The notes under the pieces were generated by a model. It made no database searches, was not told the DNA's origin, and was given only the letters and a program-made list of their open reading frames with translations. The position numbers and the translations under genes are program-made. Of a stretch of DNA of 64,000 bases, positions 12,638 to 24,486 are shown piece after piece (positions within the stretch are counted from its first letter, which is position 1; each line of letters starts with the position of its first letter). The DNA comes from Enterobacter cloacae (GTDB lineage Bacteria; Pseudomonadota; Gammaproteobacteria; Enterobacterales; Enterobacteriaceae), in NCBI RefSeq assembly GCF_013375935.1, contig NZ_CP056117.1, forward strand, positions 1,550,001 through 1,614,000. The letters run 5' to 3'.

Positions 12638-13231
12638 ATGACGTCTCTGTATCTTGCCTCCGGTTCTCCGCGTCGCCAGGAACTGCTCGCGCAGTTGGGC
12701 GTGTCCTTCGAACGCATCGTTACCGGTATTGAAGAAAAACGCGCTGAGGGCGAAAGCGCTCAGCAGTACGTTTCCCGTCTGGCGCGCGAGAAAGCGCAGG
12801 CGGGCGTTGCCTGTGTGCCGCGTGACCTGCCGGTGCTGGGTGCAGACACCATCGTTATTCTTAATGGTGAAGTGCTTGAGAAACCCCGCGACGCGGCCCA
12901 CGCGGCGCGGATGCTGCGCAAAATGTCCGGACAAACGCATCAGGTGATGACGGCGGTGGCGCTGGCGGATAGCCAGCACGTGCTGGATTGCCTGGTGGTT
13001 ACGGAAGTGACGTTCAGAGTCCTCACCGACGAGGAGATCGCCAGCTATATCGCTAGCGGTGAACCTATGGATAAAGCAGGTGCATACGGTATTCAAGGGT
13101 TGGGTGGCTGTTTTGTCAGGAAGATAAATGGCAGCTATCACGCCGTAGTCGGCTTACCGCTGGTGGAAACGTATGAGTTGCTGAGCAATTTTAACTCACT
13201 GCGTGAGGGAAGGGATAATTATGACGGCTGA
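12638..13231 (+). CDS. yhdE: Maf-type nucleoside triphosphate pyrophosphatase (dTTP/UTP)
   Basis: YhdE is a Maf-family house-cleaning enzyme that hydrolyses dTTP, UTP and modified pyrimidine nucleotides to monophosphates. The 197-residue protein begins with the Maf signature [16 protein letters not shown] (residues 4-19) and has the catalytic [17 protein letters not shown] (near residue 68) and the conserved [13 protein letters not shown] (near 145). It sits 9 bp after mreD and its 3' end overlaps rng by 11 bp, so it is part of the mre-rng cluster. Confidence 0.96.
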   Translation: MTSLYLASGSPRRQELLAQLGVSFERIVTGIEEKRAEGESAQQYVSRLAREKAQAGVACVPRDLPVLGADTIVILNGEVLEKPRDAAHAARMLRKMSGQTHQVMTAVALADSQHVLDCLVVTEVTFRVLTDEEIASYIASGEPMDKAGAYGIQGLGGCFVRKINGSYHAVVGLPLVETYELLSNFNSLREGRDNYDG

Positions 13232-14690
13232 ATTGTTGGTAAACGTAACGCCATCGGAAACCCGTGTGGCCTACATTGATGGTGGCATTCTTCAGGAAAT
13301 CCATATTGAGCGTGAAGCGCGGCGCGGAATCGTAGGCAATATCTACAAAGGTCGTGTCAGTCGTGTACTACCGGGTATGCAGGCGGCTTTTGTAGATATT
13401 GGGCTCGATAAGGCGGCGTTTTTACATGCCTCCGATATCATGCCGCACACCGAATGCGTGGCAGGCGAAGAGCAAAAACAGTTTGCCGTGCGCGACATCT
13501 CTGAGCTGGTGCGTCAGGGCCAGGATCTGATGGTGCAGGTGGTGAAAGATCCGCTGGGCACTAAAGGCGCGCGTCTGACCACCGACATCACCCTGCCTTC
13601 ACGCTACCTGGTGTTTATGCCGGGCGCGTCGCACGTTGGCGTCTCACAGCGTATCGAAAGCGAAAGCGAGCGCGAGCGCCTGAAAAAGGTGGTTAGCGCC
13701 TACTGCGACGAGCAGGGCGGCTTTATTATCCGTACCGCGGCTGAAGGGATCAGTGAAGACGATCTGGCCTCTGACGCGGCCTACCTGAAGCGCGTCTGGA
13801 CCAAGGTGATGGAGCGTAAAAAACGCAACCAGACCCGCTATCGGCTTTACGGTGAGCTGGCGCTCGCCCAGCGCGTATTGCGTGATTTTGCCGACGCCCA
13901 GCTTGACCGCATCCGCGTGGACTCCCGCCTGACGTACGAAGCCTTGCTGGAGTTCACCGCCGAATACATCCCGGAAATGCCGGGTCTGCTGGAGCATTAC
14001 ACGGGCCGCCAGCCGATATTCGACCTTTATGATGTTGAAAACGAAATTCAGCGCGCGCTGGAGCGTAAGGTTGAGCTGAAATCGGGCGGTTACCTGATCA
14101 TCGACCAGACCGAAGCGATGACCACCGTTGATATCAACACCGGCGCGTTTGTCGGCCATCGCAACCTTGATGACACCATCTTCAACACCAACATCGAAGC
14201 GACGCAGGCCATTGCGCGCCAGCTTCGCCTGCGCAATCTGGGCGGCATTATCATCATCGACTTTATCGATATGAATAATGAAGATCACCGCCGTCGCGTG
14301 CTGCACTCGCTGGAGCAGGCGCTGAGTAAAGATCGCGTGAAAACCAGCATCAACGGCTTCTCGCAGCTGGGTCTGGTGGAAATGACCCGGAAACGGACCC
14401 GCGAAAGCGTGGAACATGTGCTCTGCAATGAGTGTCCAACCTGCCATGGACGCGGAACGGTAAAGACGGTGGAGACGGTCTGCTACGAAATCATGCGTGA
14501 GATTGTGCGGGTTCATCACGCCTACGACTCGGACCGTTTTCTGGTCTATGCTTCCCCTGCTGTGGCGGAGGCCCTGAAAGGGGAAGAGTCGCACGCGCTG
14601 GCGGAAGTGGAAATCTTTGTCGGCAAACAGGTAAAAGTGCAAATTGAGCCGCTCTATAACCAGGAGCAGTTTGACGTCGTAATGATGTAA
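13221..14690 (+). CDS. rng: Ribonuclease G
   Basis: RNase G is a 5'-end-sensing endoribonuclease that matures the 5' end of 16S rRNA and trims some mRNAs. The 489-residue protein has an N-terminal S1-type RNA-binding domain ([21 protein letters not shown], near residues 37-57), the DNase I-like catalytic region with DINTGAFVG and IIIDFIDMN, and the zinc-link cysteines [11 protein letters not shown] (near residue 405). I start at 13221 ([11 protein letters not shown], the E. coli start), overlapping yhdE; the in-frame GTG/ATG upstream at 13203 is not supported. Full length. Confidence 0.97.
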   Translation: MTAELLVNVTPSETRVAYIDGGILQEIHIEREARRGIVGNIYKGRVSRVLPGMQAAFVDIGLDKAAFLHASDIMPHTECVAGEEQKQFAVRDISELVRQGQDLMVQVVKDPLGTKGARLTTDITLPSRYLVFMPGASHVGVSQRIESESERERLKKVVSAYCDEQGGFIIRTAAEGISEDDLASDAAYLKRVWTKVMERKKRNQTRYRLYGELALAQRVLRDFADAQLDRIRVDSRLTYEALLEFTAEYIPEMPGLLEHYTGRQPIFDLYDVENEIQRALERKVELKSGGYLIIDQTEAMTTVDINTGAFVGHRNLDDTIFNTNIEATQAIARQLRLRNLGGIIIIDFIDMNNEDHRRRVLHSLEQALSKDRVKTSINGFSQLGLVEMTRKRTRESVEHVLCNECPTCHGRGTVKTVETVCYEIMREIVRVHHAYDSDRFLVYASPAVAEALKGEESHALAEVEIFVGKQVKVQIEPLYNQEQFDVVMM

Positions 14691-14734
14691 GCGCAGTTTT
14701 CGCTGCGAGAATAAAGGCTGACAAGGAGAGACGC

Positions 14735-17700
14735 GTGAGGCGATTGCCGGGGATTTTACTGCTTACAGGGGCAACGCTGGTCGTGATTGTCGCGTTGCTC
14801 GTGAGCGGGCTGCGTCTCGCCTTACCGCACCTGGACAGCTGGCGTCCGCAGATCCTGGCCAAAATCGAATCCGCCACCGGAATGCCGGTGGACGTGAGCC
14901 ACATCGAAGCAAGCTGGCAGAACTTCGGCCCGACGCTCGATGCGCGGGATATCAGTGCCGGCCTGAAAGATGGCGGCCATCTTAAAATCAAACGCGTCAC
15001 CCTGGCGCTGGACGTCTGGCAAAGCCTGCTGCATATGCGCTGGCAGTTTCGCGATCTCACCTTCTGGCAGCTACAGCTAATAACCAACACGCCGCTGCGA
15101 AGCGGTGACGGCAATCAGGGGCTGGAAGCCAGCCGTATCAGCGATCTCTTCCTGCGTCAGTTCGATCACTTCGATCTACGCGACAGCGAAGTGAGCTTTA
15201 TTACCCTTTCCGGGCAGCGCGCTGAGCTGGCTATCCCGCAGCTGACATGGCTTAACGGGAAAGATCGCCACCGCGCCGAGGGACAGGTGAATCTCTCCAG
15301 CCTGAACGGGCAGCACGGCGTTATGCAGGTGCGGATGGATCTGCGCGACGACAACGGCCTGCTGAACAACGGCAGGGTCTGGCTACAGGCGGACGACGTG
15401 GATGTGAAGCCGTGGCTGGGGGAATGGCTGCAGCAAAACATGCAGCTCGAAACCGCGCGCTTCAGCCTCGAAGGCTGGATGACGCTGACAAACGGCGCGT
15501 TCGCCAGCGGAGATATCTGGCTGAAGCAGGGGGGCGCGAGCTGGAAAGGGGAACGCCGTCAGCATCAGCTCTCCGTCGATAACCTCACCGCGCACGTTAC
15601 GCAGGAAAAAGGCGGCTGGCAGTTCGCTATTCCCGACACGCGGATATCCATGGATAACAAACCCTGGCCGCGCGGCGCGCTGACGCTGGCGTGGATGCCG
15701 GAGCAGGACGTGGGCGGGATAAGCAGTAAACGCAGCGACGAGCTGCGTATCCGCGCCAGTAACCTGGACCTGACGGCGATCGAAGGGCTGCGTTCAATGG
15801 CGGCAAAACTCTCCCCGGAGCTGGGCGAAATCTGGCTGGCGACGCAGCCGAGCGGGCAGATAAACCGGCTGGCACTGGATATTCCGCTACAGGCTACGGA
15901 AAAGACACGCTTCCAGGCGTCATGGAAAAACCTCGCGTGGAACCAGTGGAAACTGCTGCCGGGTGCTGAACACTTCAGCGGCAAGCTGGAAGGAAGCGTG
16001 GAGAACGGCAGGCTGACGGCAGAAATGCATGACGCCAACATGCCGTACGAAACGGTCTTTCGAGCACCGCTGGAAATCGAAAAAGGCAACGCTACGCTCA
16101 ACTGGCTGAAGAATGGCAACGGTTTTCAGCTGGATGGCCGCGACATCGATGTAAAAGCCAAAGCGGTACATGCGCGCGGAAACTTCCGTTATCTACAGCC
16201 TGAAGGCGATGAGCCGTGGCTGGGTATTCTGGCGGGCATCAGCACCGATGATGGTTCGCAGGCGTGGCGCTACTTCCCGGAAAACCTGATGGGCAAGGCG
16301 CTGGTGGACTACCTCAGCGGCGCCATTCAGGGCGGTCAGGCTGATAACGCCACGCTGGTCTACGGCGGTAATCCGCACCTGTTCCCCTATAAACATAACG
16401 AAGGCCAGTTCCAGGTGCTGGTGCCGCTGCGCAACGCCACCTATGCCTTCCAGCCGGGCTGGCCCGCGCTGAAAAATCTGGATATCGAACTCAACTTCCT
16501 GAATGACGGCCTGTGGATGAAGACCGACAGCGTTGCGCTGGGCGGCGTGACCGCCAGCAACCTGACGGCAAACATCCCGGATTGCTCCAAAGAGAAATTG
16601 CTGATTGATGCGGATATTCAGGGGCCGGGTAAAGCGGTTGGTCCGTACTTTGAGGAAACGCCTCTGAATGACTCCCTGGCAGCTACCCTTCAGCAGCTAC
16701 AGTTAGATGGCGATGTGAATGCTCGCTTACATCTGGATATTCCCCTCGACGGCGAGATGACTACCGCCAAAGGCGACGTGCGCCTTAACAACAACAGCCT
16801 CTATATCAAGCCGCTGGACAGCACCCTGAAGAACCTCAGCGGACAGTTCAGCTTTGTTAACGGCAATCTGAAAAGCGAGCCGCTGAAAGCGACCTGGTTT
16901 AATCAACCCGTCAATATCGATTTCTCCACTACCGAGGGCGATAAAGCCTATCAGGTGGCGGTAAATATGGACGCGAGCTGGCAGCCGTCACGCATGAATG
17001 TTCTGCCGAAGCCGATTGAGAACGCGGTGGACGGTGCGGTGTCATGGAATGGCAAGGTCGCCATCGACCTGCCTTATCACGCCGGGGCGCGCTACAGCGT
17101 CGATATCACCGGCGACCTGAAAAATCTCAGCAGCCAGCTTCCCGCGCCGCTGAATAAGGAAAGCGGTGAACCACTGCCTGTTAACGTAAACGTTGCGGGT
17201 AACCTCAACAGCTTTAATTTAACCGGTAACGCTGGCGGAACGAACCACTTTAACAGCCGCTGGCTGCTCAGCCGCAAGCTGACGCTGGACAGGGCGATCT
17301 GGACGACGGACAGCCGAACCCTGCCGCCGCTGCCGGAGCAGGCGGGTGTTGAGCTGAACCTCCCGCCGCTGGACGGCGCGCAGTGGCTGGCGCTGTTCCA
17401 GAAAGGGGTAGGACAAAACGTCGATCAAACGGCGCAGTTCCCGCAGGCCATCACCTTGCGCACGCCGGCTTTGACGCTGGGGGGGCAGCAGTGGAATAAC
17501 CTGAGTATTGTTTCCCGGCCAGTGGCTAACGGCTCGCGCGTGGAGGCGAAGGGGCGGGAAATTAACGGCACGTTGACGATGCGCGATAACGCCCCGTGGC
17601 AGGCGGCAATTCGCTATCTCTATTACAACCCGACCTTTGCGGCAGCTAACGCCCAGCCGACGACTGCCTCGCCGCTGAGTGGCTCCACGCGCGTGGATTT

Positions 17701-18535
17701 CAGCGGCTGGCCCGATCTCCAGCTTCGCTGCGCGGAGTGCTGGCTGTGGGGGCAAAAATATGGCCGTATCGACGGTGATTTTGCTATTAAGGGCCATACG
17801 CTGAGCCTCTCCGGTGGGCTGGTGGATACTGGCTTTGGACGCCTTACCGCCGCAGGCGAATGGGTAAATAAACCGGGTGAACAGCGCACCTCGCTGAAAG
17901 GGGATATTAAAGGGAACAAGCTCGATGCCGCGGCTAATTTCTTCGGTATCAGCACGCCGCTTCGCGGATCGTCCTTCGATGTAAATTACGATCTGCACTG
18001 GCGCGCCGCGCCGTGGACGCCGGATGAGGCCTCGCTCAACGGTATTCTCAGAACCCGCTTTGGTAAGGGTGAAATAGCCGATGTCAGCACCGGTCATGCG
18101 GGGCAGATATTGCGCCTGCTGAGCTTTGACGCGTTGCTGCGCAAGCTGCGCTTCGATTTTAGCGACACCTTTAACGAGGGTTTCTATTATGACTCCATTC
18201 GCTCAACGGCCTGGATCAAGGATGGCGTTATGCATACCGACGATACGCTGGTGGACGGCCTGGAAGCGGATATCGCCATGAAAGGGTCGGTGAACCTCGT
18301 GCGTCGTGAGCTGGATATGGAAGCGGTCGTCGCCCCGGAAATTTCAGCCACCGTGGGCGTGGCGACGGCTTTCGTGGTCAACCCGATTATCGGTGCAGCG
18401 GTATTTGCCGCCAGCAAAGTGCTGGGGCCGCTATGGAGCAAAGTCTCGATTCTGCGCTACCGCATTACGGGCCCAATCGATAAACCGCAGATTAATGAAG
18501 TGCTGCGCCAGCCGCGCAAAGAAGCACAGCAATGA
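14735..18535 (+). CDS. yhdP: AsmA-like outer-membrane lipid homeostasis protein YhdP
   Basis: YhdP is a very large bitopic AsmA-family protein, anchored in the inner membrane and spanning the periplasm, that helps move phospholipids to the outer membrane together with TamB and YdbH. The 1266-residue protein, the same length as in E. coli, has one N-terminal transmembrane helix (about residues 5-27) and then a long repetitive beta-rich body. The conserved C-terminus, with VNPIIGAAVFAASKVLGPL, is hydrophobic and probably contacts the outer membrane. It starts at a GTG (14735) with an AGGAGAG ribosome site upstream. It lies between rng (44 bp) and tldD (84 bp), all on the plus strand. Confidence 0.96.
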   Translation: MRRLPGILLLTGATLVVIVALLVSGLRLALPHLDSWRPQILAKIESATGMPVDVSHIEASWQNFGPTLDARDISAGLKDGGHLKIKRVTLALDVWQSLLHMRWQFRDLTFWQLQLITNTPLRSGDGNQGLEASRISDLFLRQFDHFDLRDSEVSFITLSGQRAELAIPQLTWLNGKDRHRAEGQVNLSSLNGQHGVMQVRMDLRDDNGLLNNGRVWLQADDVDVKPWLGEWLQQNMQLETARFSLEGWMTLTNGAFASGDIWLKQGGASWKGERRQHQLSVDNLTAHVTQEKGGWQFAIPDTRISMDNKPWPRGALTLAWMPEQDVGGISSKRSDELRIRASNLDLTAIEGLRSMAAKLSPELGEIWLATQPSGQINRLALDIPLQATEKTRFQASWKNLAWNQWKLLPGAEHFSGKLEGSVENGRLTAEMHDANMPYETVFRAPLEIEKGNATLNWLKNGNGFQLDGRDIDVKAKAVHARGNFRYLQPEGDEPWLGILAGISTDDGSQAWRYFPENLMGKALVDYLSGAIQGGQADNATLVYGGNPHLFPYKHNEGQFQVLVPLRNATYAFQPGWPALKNLDIELNFLNDGLWMKTDSVALGGVTASNLTANIPDCSKEKLLIDADIQGPGKAVGPYFEETPLNDSLAATLQQLQLDGDVNARLHLDIPLDGEMTTAKGDVRLNNNSLYIKPLDSTLKNLSGQFSFVNGNLKSEPLKATWFNQPVNIDFSTTEGDKAYQVAVNMDASWQPSRMNVLPKPIENAVDGAVSWNGKVAIDLPYHAGARYSVDITGDLKNLSSQLPAPLNKESGEPLPVNVNVAGNLNSFNLTGNAGGTNHFNSRWLLSRKLTLDRAIWTTDSRTLPPLPEQAGVELNLPPLDGAQWLALFQKGVGQNVDQTAQFPQAITLRTPALTLGGQQWNNLSIVSRPVANGSRVEAKGREINGTLTMRDNAPWQAAIRYLYYNPTFAAANAQPTTASPLSGSTRVDFSGWPDLQLRCAECWLWGQKYGRIDGDFAIKGHTLSLSGGLVDTGFGRLTAAGEWVNKPGEQRTSLKGDIKGNKLDAAANFFGISTPLRGSSFDVNYDLHWRAAPWTPDEASLNGILRTRFGKGEIADVSTGHAGQILRLLSFDALLRKLRFDFSDTFNEGFYYDSIRSTAWIKDGVMHTDDTLVDGLEADIAMKGSVNLVRRELDMEAVVAPEISATVGVATAFVVNPIIGAAVFAASKVLGPLWSKVSILRYRITGPIDKPQINEVLRQPRKEAQQ

Positions 18536-18571
18536 TTTGACGTGGGCAGGTAATTGCCTCACTCTCAATAA

Positions 18572-20065
<1,494 letters not shown>

Positions 20066-20076
20066 TTTTTCATTTT

Positions 20077-20173
20077 CCCCCTCACCCTGACCCTCTCCCC
20101 GACGGGGAGAGGGGACTGCTCCGTGCGGTCTTTTCGCCATCGCCCCTTTGGGAGAGGGCCGGGATGAGGGGGA
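20077..20173. repeat. Dispersed palindromic repeat, complete copy, between tldD and aaeR
   Basis: A CT-rich arm (from CCCCCTCACCC at 20077) pairs imperfectly with its reverse complement (ending GGATGAGGGGG at about 20172), and an inner perfect hairpin CCCTCTCCCCGACGGGGAGAGGG sits at 20090-20112. The element fills the gap between two convergent genes. Shorter copies of the same unit occur after zapE and after dhaKL. It likely protects or terminates both transcripts, as other enterobacterial palindromic repeats do; that role is inferred. Confidence 0.75.
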
Positions 20174-20177
20174 AGGC

Positions 20178-21104
20178 CTACTCTTTCCTTCTTCCCCGCA
20201 TGCCCTGAAACAGCTCCGCCACTTCCACAAAATAGTCCGTCAGATAGTTAATACAGACCTGCACCTTCAGCGGCAGCTTGTCCTTTTCGGTATAGAGCGC
20301 ATAAACCGGACGCGGATCGGACTGGTACCGGGGGAACAGGATCTCCAGCTCGCCGGAGTTGATCTCGTTGATCACCCACATCAGCGGCACGTAGGCGATC
20401 CCGGCGCCGGCAACCAGCCAGCGCGAGATGGTCATCGGATCGTTAGTGACGAACCGGCCTTCCGGCAGCAGTTTGGTTGAAAGCCCTTCCGGTGCGATCA
20501 GTTCAAACTCATTGTCCGGGCGCACGCTGTATTCCAGCCATGAATGGTTGCCGAGATCGGCGGGTTTTTCCGGCACGCCATACTGCGCCAGATAGCTTTT
20601 CGAGGCGCAGACCACCATCGGCATGCTGCCCAGGCGACGCGAGAACAGGCTTGAGTCCTGCAGGGCGCCAACGCGGATCACCACGTCTAACCCATCGGCA
20701 ATCAGGTCCGGTGCGGGAATGCCCGTCACCAGATTGACGCTTAAGCCGGGATACTCTTTCAGCATTTCCGCCGTCATGGCAGCGAGAACATTTTGTGCCA
20801 TAGTTGAAGAACACCCAATGCGCAGCGTGCCGATCGGCGTGTTGTTAAAAGCATAGAGCTGTTCGTGTACATCCTGCACTTCATGCAGCATCCGGCGGCA
20901 GCCCTGGTAGTAAATCTTACCGGCCTCCGTCAGCCCGATGCTGCGGGTGCTGCGGTTAAGCAGCTTTACCTGGAGTTCATCTTCCAGTTTTGACACCGTC
21001 TGGCTAATGGATGAGACGCTCATTTGTAGCTGACGAGCTGCGGCGGTAAAAGAGCCCTGTTCAACCACTTTGGCAAACACCGACATGCGTTTTAGACGTT
21101 CCAT
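20178..21104 (-). CDS. aaeR: LysR-type regulator of aromatic acid efflux, AaeR
   Basis: AaeR is the LysR-family regulator that activates aaeXAB in response to aromatic carboxylic acids such as p-hydroxybenzoate. The 308-residue protein has the N-terminal winged helix-turn-helix (FTAAARQLQMSVSSISQTVSKLEDEL, residues about 17-42) and a substrate-binding domain. It is transcribed divergently from aaeX, the usual LysR layout, with a 179-bp shared region. Its 3' end is next to a palindromic repeat and convergent with tldD. Confidence 0.95.
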   Translation of the reverse strand: MERLKRMSVFAKVVEQGSFTAAARQLQMSVSSISQTVSKLEDELQVKLLNRSTRSIGLTEAGKIYYQGCRRMLHEVQDVHEQLYAFNNTPIGTLRIGCSSTMAQNVLAAMTAEMLKEYPGLSVNLVTGIPAPDLIADGLDVVIRVGALQDSSLFSRRLGSMPMVVCASKSYLAQYGVPEKPADLGNHSWLEYSVRPDNEFELIAPEGLSTKLLPEGRFVTNDPMTISRWLVAGAGIAYVPLMWVINEINSGELEILFPRYQSDPRPVYALYTEKDKLPLKVQVCINYLTDYFVEVAELFQGMRGRRKE

Positions 21105-21283
21105 TATTCACTCTGGCTTAAAAGTGATTTAGATCACATATGATAGATAACAGCATAACAGTTACGTTAATATACTATTAATTACATAACGGCTGCGCCA
21201 CTTTCGCCCGGCATTTCCTGCTCTCCTGCGGCGGCGCGTGCTTAACAATCCAGTAGCCTGCACTCTCTCTAATCAAGGTCAAC
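21105..21283. promoter_or_regulatory. aaeR-aaeX divergent control region
   Basis: The 179-bp region between the divergent aaeR and aaeX genes must hold both promoters and the AaeR sites. A CRP-like palindrome AGTGA-N6-TCACA lies at 21123-21138, matching 9 of 10 core bases, and a -10-like TATACT lies at 21171-21176 for aaeX. The CRP site is about 50 bp before the expected start, which is not one of the classic spacings, so the CRP call is tentative. Confidence 0.45.
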
Positions 21284-21487
21284 ATGAGTCTGTTTCCCGT
21301 TATCGTGGTGTTCGGTTTGTCGTTCCCACCGATATTTTTCGAGCTTCTTTTATCACTGGCGATCTTCTGGCTGGTGCGCAAGGTGCTGGTCCCCACCGGG
21401 ATTTATGATTTCGTCTGGCACCCTGCATTGTTTAATACCGCGCTGTATTGCTGCCTGTTCTACTTAATATCGCGCATGTTTGTCTGA
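21284..21487 (+). CDS. aaeX: Small membrane protein AaeX
   Basis: AaeX is a 67-residue protein of the DUF1656 family encoded at the head of aaeXAB. Two hydrophobic segments are visible (about residues 7-29 and 44-62), beginning [19 protein letters not shown]1656 proteins accompany fusaric acid/aromatic acid efflux pumps; the exact function is unknown. aaeA follows 7 bp after the stop codon. Confidence 0.94.
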   Translation: MSLFPVIVVFGLSFPPIFFELLLSLAIFWLVRKVLVPTGIYDFVWHPALFNTALYCCLFYLISRMFV

Positions 21488-21494
21488 GGTTGAT

Positions 21495-22427
21495 GTGAAA
21501 ACGCTAACAAGAAAAATCTCCCGCACCGCCATCACTATGGCGCTGGTCATCCTGGCGTTCATCGCTATTTTTCGCGCCTGGGTCTATTACACTGAGTCAC
21601 CGTGGACGCGCGATGCGCGTTTTAGCGCCGAAGTGGTCGCCATCGCGCCAGATGTCGCCGGGCTTATTACGGCCGTCAACGTCCACGATAACCAGCTGGT
21701 AAAAAAAGATCAGGTGCTGTTCACCATCGACCAGCCGCGCTATCAAAAAGCGCTGGAAGAAGCAGAAGCCGACGTGGCGTATTACAACGCGCTGGCCTCG
21801 GAAAAACGCCGTGAAGCAGGACGCCGTAACAGGCTGGGCATCCAGGCCATGTCCCGAGAAGAGATTGACCAGTCCAACAACGTGTTGCAAACCGTGCTGC
21901 ACCAGCTGGCAAAAGCCCAGGCGACGCGCGATCTGGCGAAGCTCGATCTGGAGCGTACCGTGATCCGCGCCCCGTCCGATGGCTGGGTGACCAACCTTAA
22001 CGTCTATGCGGGCGAGTTTATCACGCGCGGCTCAACCGCCGTGGCGCTGGTGAAACAGAACTCCTTCTACGTCCTCGCCTATATGGAAGAGACCAAGCTG
22101 GAAGGCGTACGTCCGGGCTATCGCGCCGAAATCACGCCGCTCGGCAGCAACCGGGTTCTGAAAGGGACCGTGGACAGCATTGCCGCGGGGGTAACTAACG
22201 CCAGCAGCTCCAATGATGCGAAAGGGATGGCGACCGTAGACTCCAACCTTGAGTGGGTGCGCCTGGCGCAGCGCGTGCCGGTACGCATTCGTCTGGATGA
22301 GCAGCAGAGTAACCTCTGGCCCGCAGGCACCACCGCGACGGTGGTGATCACCGGTGAAAAAGACCGTGATGCCAGCCAGGATTCGCTCTTCCGTCAAATC
22401 GCCCATCGCCTGCGCGAGTTTGGTTAA
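21495..22427 (+). CDS. aaeA: p-Hydroxybenzoate efflux pump, membrane fusion subunit AaeA
   Basis: AaeA is the periplasmic adaptor of the AaeAB pump that exports aromatic carboxylic acids. The 310-residue protein has an N-terminal membrane anchor (about residues 12-30), a biotinyl-lipoyl domain split by a coiled-coil hairpin (about 45-165, with [20 protein letters not shown]) and a beta-barrel domain ([21 protein letters not shown]). I choose the GTG at 21495 ([13 protein letters not shown], the E. coli start), which has GAGG before it; the upstream ATG at 21480 would overlap aaeX. Confidence 0.95.
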   Translation: MKTLTRKISRTAITMALVILAFIAIFRAWVYYTESPWTRDARFSAEVVAIAPDVAGLITAVNVHDNQLVKKDQVLFTIDQPRYQKALEEAEADVAYYNALASEKRREAGRRNRLGIQAMSREEIDQSNNVLQTVLHQLAKAQATRDLAKLDLERTVIRAPSDGWVTNLNVYAGEFITRGSTAVALVKQNSFYVLAYMEETKLEGVRPGYRAEITPLGSNRVLKGTVDSIAAGVTNASSSNDAKGMATVDSNLEWVRLAQRVPVRIRLDEQQSNLWPAGTTATVVITGEKDRDASQDSLFRQIAHRLREFG

Positions 22428-22432
22428 TCGGT

Positions 22433-24400
22433 ATGGGCATTTTTTCCATCGCCAGCCAGCATATCCGCTTCGCCGTGAAGCTGGCATGCGCCATTGTGCT
22501 GGCGCTGTTCGTTGGCTTCCACTTCCAGCTTGAAACGCCGCGCTGGGCCGTTCTGACCGCCGCGATTGTCGCCGCCGGTCCCGCCTTTGCTGCCGGCGGT
22601 GAACCCTACTCAGGGGCAATCCGCTATCGCGGGATGCTGCGCATTATCGGGACCTTTATCGGCTGTATCGCCGCGCTGACCATAATCATACTGATGATCC
22701 GCACCCCGCTGCTGATGCTGATCGTGTGCTGTATCTGGGCCGGTTTCTGTACCTGGGTCTCTTCTCTGGTGAAGGTTGAGAACTCCTACGCCTGGGGTCT
22801 GGCCGGGTATACCGCGCTGATTATCATCATCACTATTCAGACCGAACCGCTGCTCGCCCCGCAGTTCGCCGTGGAGCGTTGCAGCGAAATTGTCATCGGT
22901 ATCGTCTGCGCGATTGTCGCGGATCTGCTTTTCTCTCCGCGATCCATCAAGCAGGAAGTCGATCGGGAGCTGGATGCGCTCATCGTTGCCCAGTACCAGC
23001 TCATGCAGCTGTGCATTAAGCATGGCGACAGCGAAGAGGTCGACAAAGCCTGGAGCGGCCTGGTGCGTCGTACGCAGGCGCTGGAGGGGATGCGCAGTAA
23101 TCTCAATATGGAGTCTTCCCGCTGGGATCGGGCAAACCGTCGCCTGAAAGCGATCAATACCGTGTCGTTAACGCTGATCACCCAGGCCTGCGAAACCTAC
23201 CTGATTCAGAACACTCGTCCTGAAGCGGTAACGGATACCTTCCGCGAGCTGTTTGACGAGCCGGTAGAGACGGTGCAGGACGTGCACCGACAGCTTAAGC
23301 GCATGCGTCGGGTTATCGCCTGGACAGGGGAGCGCGATACCCCGGTGACCATTTATACCTGGGTCGGCGCGGCGACGCGCTATCTGCTTCTGAAGCGCGG
23401 CGTGACGGGCAACACCAAAATCAGTGCGGCGGAAGAAGAAGTGTTACAGGGCGAAGTGGTGATTAAACCAGAATCCGCCGAGCGCCATCATGCGATGGTC
23501 AACTTCTGGCGTACCACCCTGGCCTGCATACTCGGCACGTTGTTCTGGCTGTGGACCGGCTGGACGTCCGGCAGCGGCGCGATGGTGATGATTGCCGTCG
23601 TTACCGCCCTGGCGATGCGTCTGCCCAATCCGCGCATGGTCGCCATCGATTTTCTGTACGGCACCATTGCTGCATTACCCATTGGCGCGCTCTACTTCCT
23701 GGTGATTATCCCCTCGACGCAGCAAAGCATGCTTTTACTCTGTATCAGCCTGGCGGTAATGGCGTTCTTTATTGGCATAGAGGTTCAGAAGCGCCGCCTG
23801 GGATCGCTGGGGGCGCTGGCGAGCACCATTAACATCATCGTGCTGGATAACCCGATGACCTTCCATTTCAGCCAGTTCCTGGACAGCGCATTGGGGCAGC
23901 TGGTGGGCTGTTTCCTGGCGATGATGGTGATCCTGCTGGTGCGGGATAACTCCCGGGCGCGGACAGGGCGCGTGCTGCTGAATCAGTTCGTGTCGGCGGC
24001 CGTCTCTTCCCTGACCACCAATACCGCACGGCGCAAGGAGAACCACCTGCCGGCGCTCTATCAGCAGCTTTTCCTGCTGCTGAACAAATTCCCGGGCGAT
24101 ATTGCGAGGTTCCGCCTGGCGTTGACCATGATTATTGCGCACCAGCGTCTGCGAAACGCGCCGGTGCCGATCAACGACGATTTATCCGCCTTCCACCGCC
24201 AGCTTCGGCGCACGGCGGACCACGTGATTTCTGCATCCAGCGATGACAAGCGTCGCCGCTACTTTAGGCAGCTGCTGGAGGAGCTGGACGTTTACCAGGA
24301 GAAGCTGCGGATCTGGGAAGCCCCGCCGCAGGTCACCGAGCCGGTAGAGCGGCTGGTATTTATGCTCCACCGCTACCAGAATGCGCTGACGGACAGCTGA
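22433..24400 (+). CDS. aaeB: p-Hydroxybenzoate efflux pump, membrane subunit AaeB
   Basis: AaeB is the inner-membrane transporter of the AaeAB pump (FUSC / aromatic acid exporter family). The 655-residue protein has two blocks of transmembrane segments, about residues 12-165 and 365-510, separated by a large cytoplasmic domain, with another cytoplasmic domain at the C-terminus. It follows aaeA by 5 bp, and a strong terminator lies right after its stop codon. Full length. Substrate specificity is taken from E. coli AaeB. Confidence 0.96.
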   Translation: MGIFSIASQHIRFAVKLACAIVLALFVGFHFQLETPRWAVLTAAIVAAGPAFAAGGEPYSGAIRYRGMLRIIGTFIGCIAALTIIILMIRTPLLMLIVCCIWAGFCTWVSSLVKVENSYAWGLAGYTALIIIITIQTEPLLAPQFAVERCSEIVIGIVCAIVADLLFSPRSIKQEVDRELDALIVAQYQLMQLCIKHGDSEEVDKAWSGLVRRTQALEGMRSNLNMESSRWDRANRRLKAINTVSLTLITQACETYLIQNTRPEAVTDTFRELFDEPVETVQDVHRQLKRMRRVIAWTGERDTPVTIYTWVGAATRYLLLKRGVTGNTKISAAEEEVLQGEVVIKPESAERHHAMVNFWRTTLACILGTLFWLWTGWTSGSGAMVMIAVVTALAMRLPNPRMVAIDFLYGTIAALPIGALYFLVIIPSTQQSMLLLCISLAVMAFFIGIEVQKRRLGSLGALASTINIIVLDNPMTFHFSQFLDSALGQLVGCFLAMMVILLVRDNSRARTGRVLLNQFVSAAVSSLTTNTARRKENHLPALYQQLFLLLNKFPGDIARFRLALTMIIAHQRLRNAPVPINDDLSAFHRQLRRTADHVISASSDDKRRRYFRQLLEELDVYQEKLRIWEAPPQVTEPVERLVFMLHRYQNALTDS

Positions 24401-24406
24401 TGAAGA

Positions 24407-24437
24407 GAAAACCGACGCCAAAAGCGTCGGTTTTTTT
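24407..24437 (+). terminator. Rho-independent terminator of aaeXAB
   Basis: A perfect 10-bp stem (AAACCGACGC / GCGTCGGTTT) with a 5-nt loop and a run of T starts 9 bp after the aaeB stop codon. It separates the aldehyde dehydrogenase gene from the aae operon. Confidence 0.92.
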
Positions 24438-24486
24438 GTGGCTATACTTATTCCTGCAGGTTCAAACATTCAGGAAGGGAGGACAC

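Noticed and set aside
24400-24486. Upstream start extending the aldehyde dehydrogenase by 29 residues
   Set aside because: It would begin at the aaeB stop and run through a strong terminator; the start at 24487 has an excellent ribosome site and gives the usual family length.
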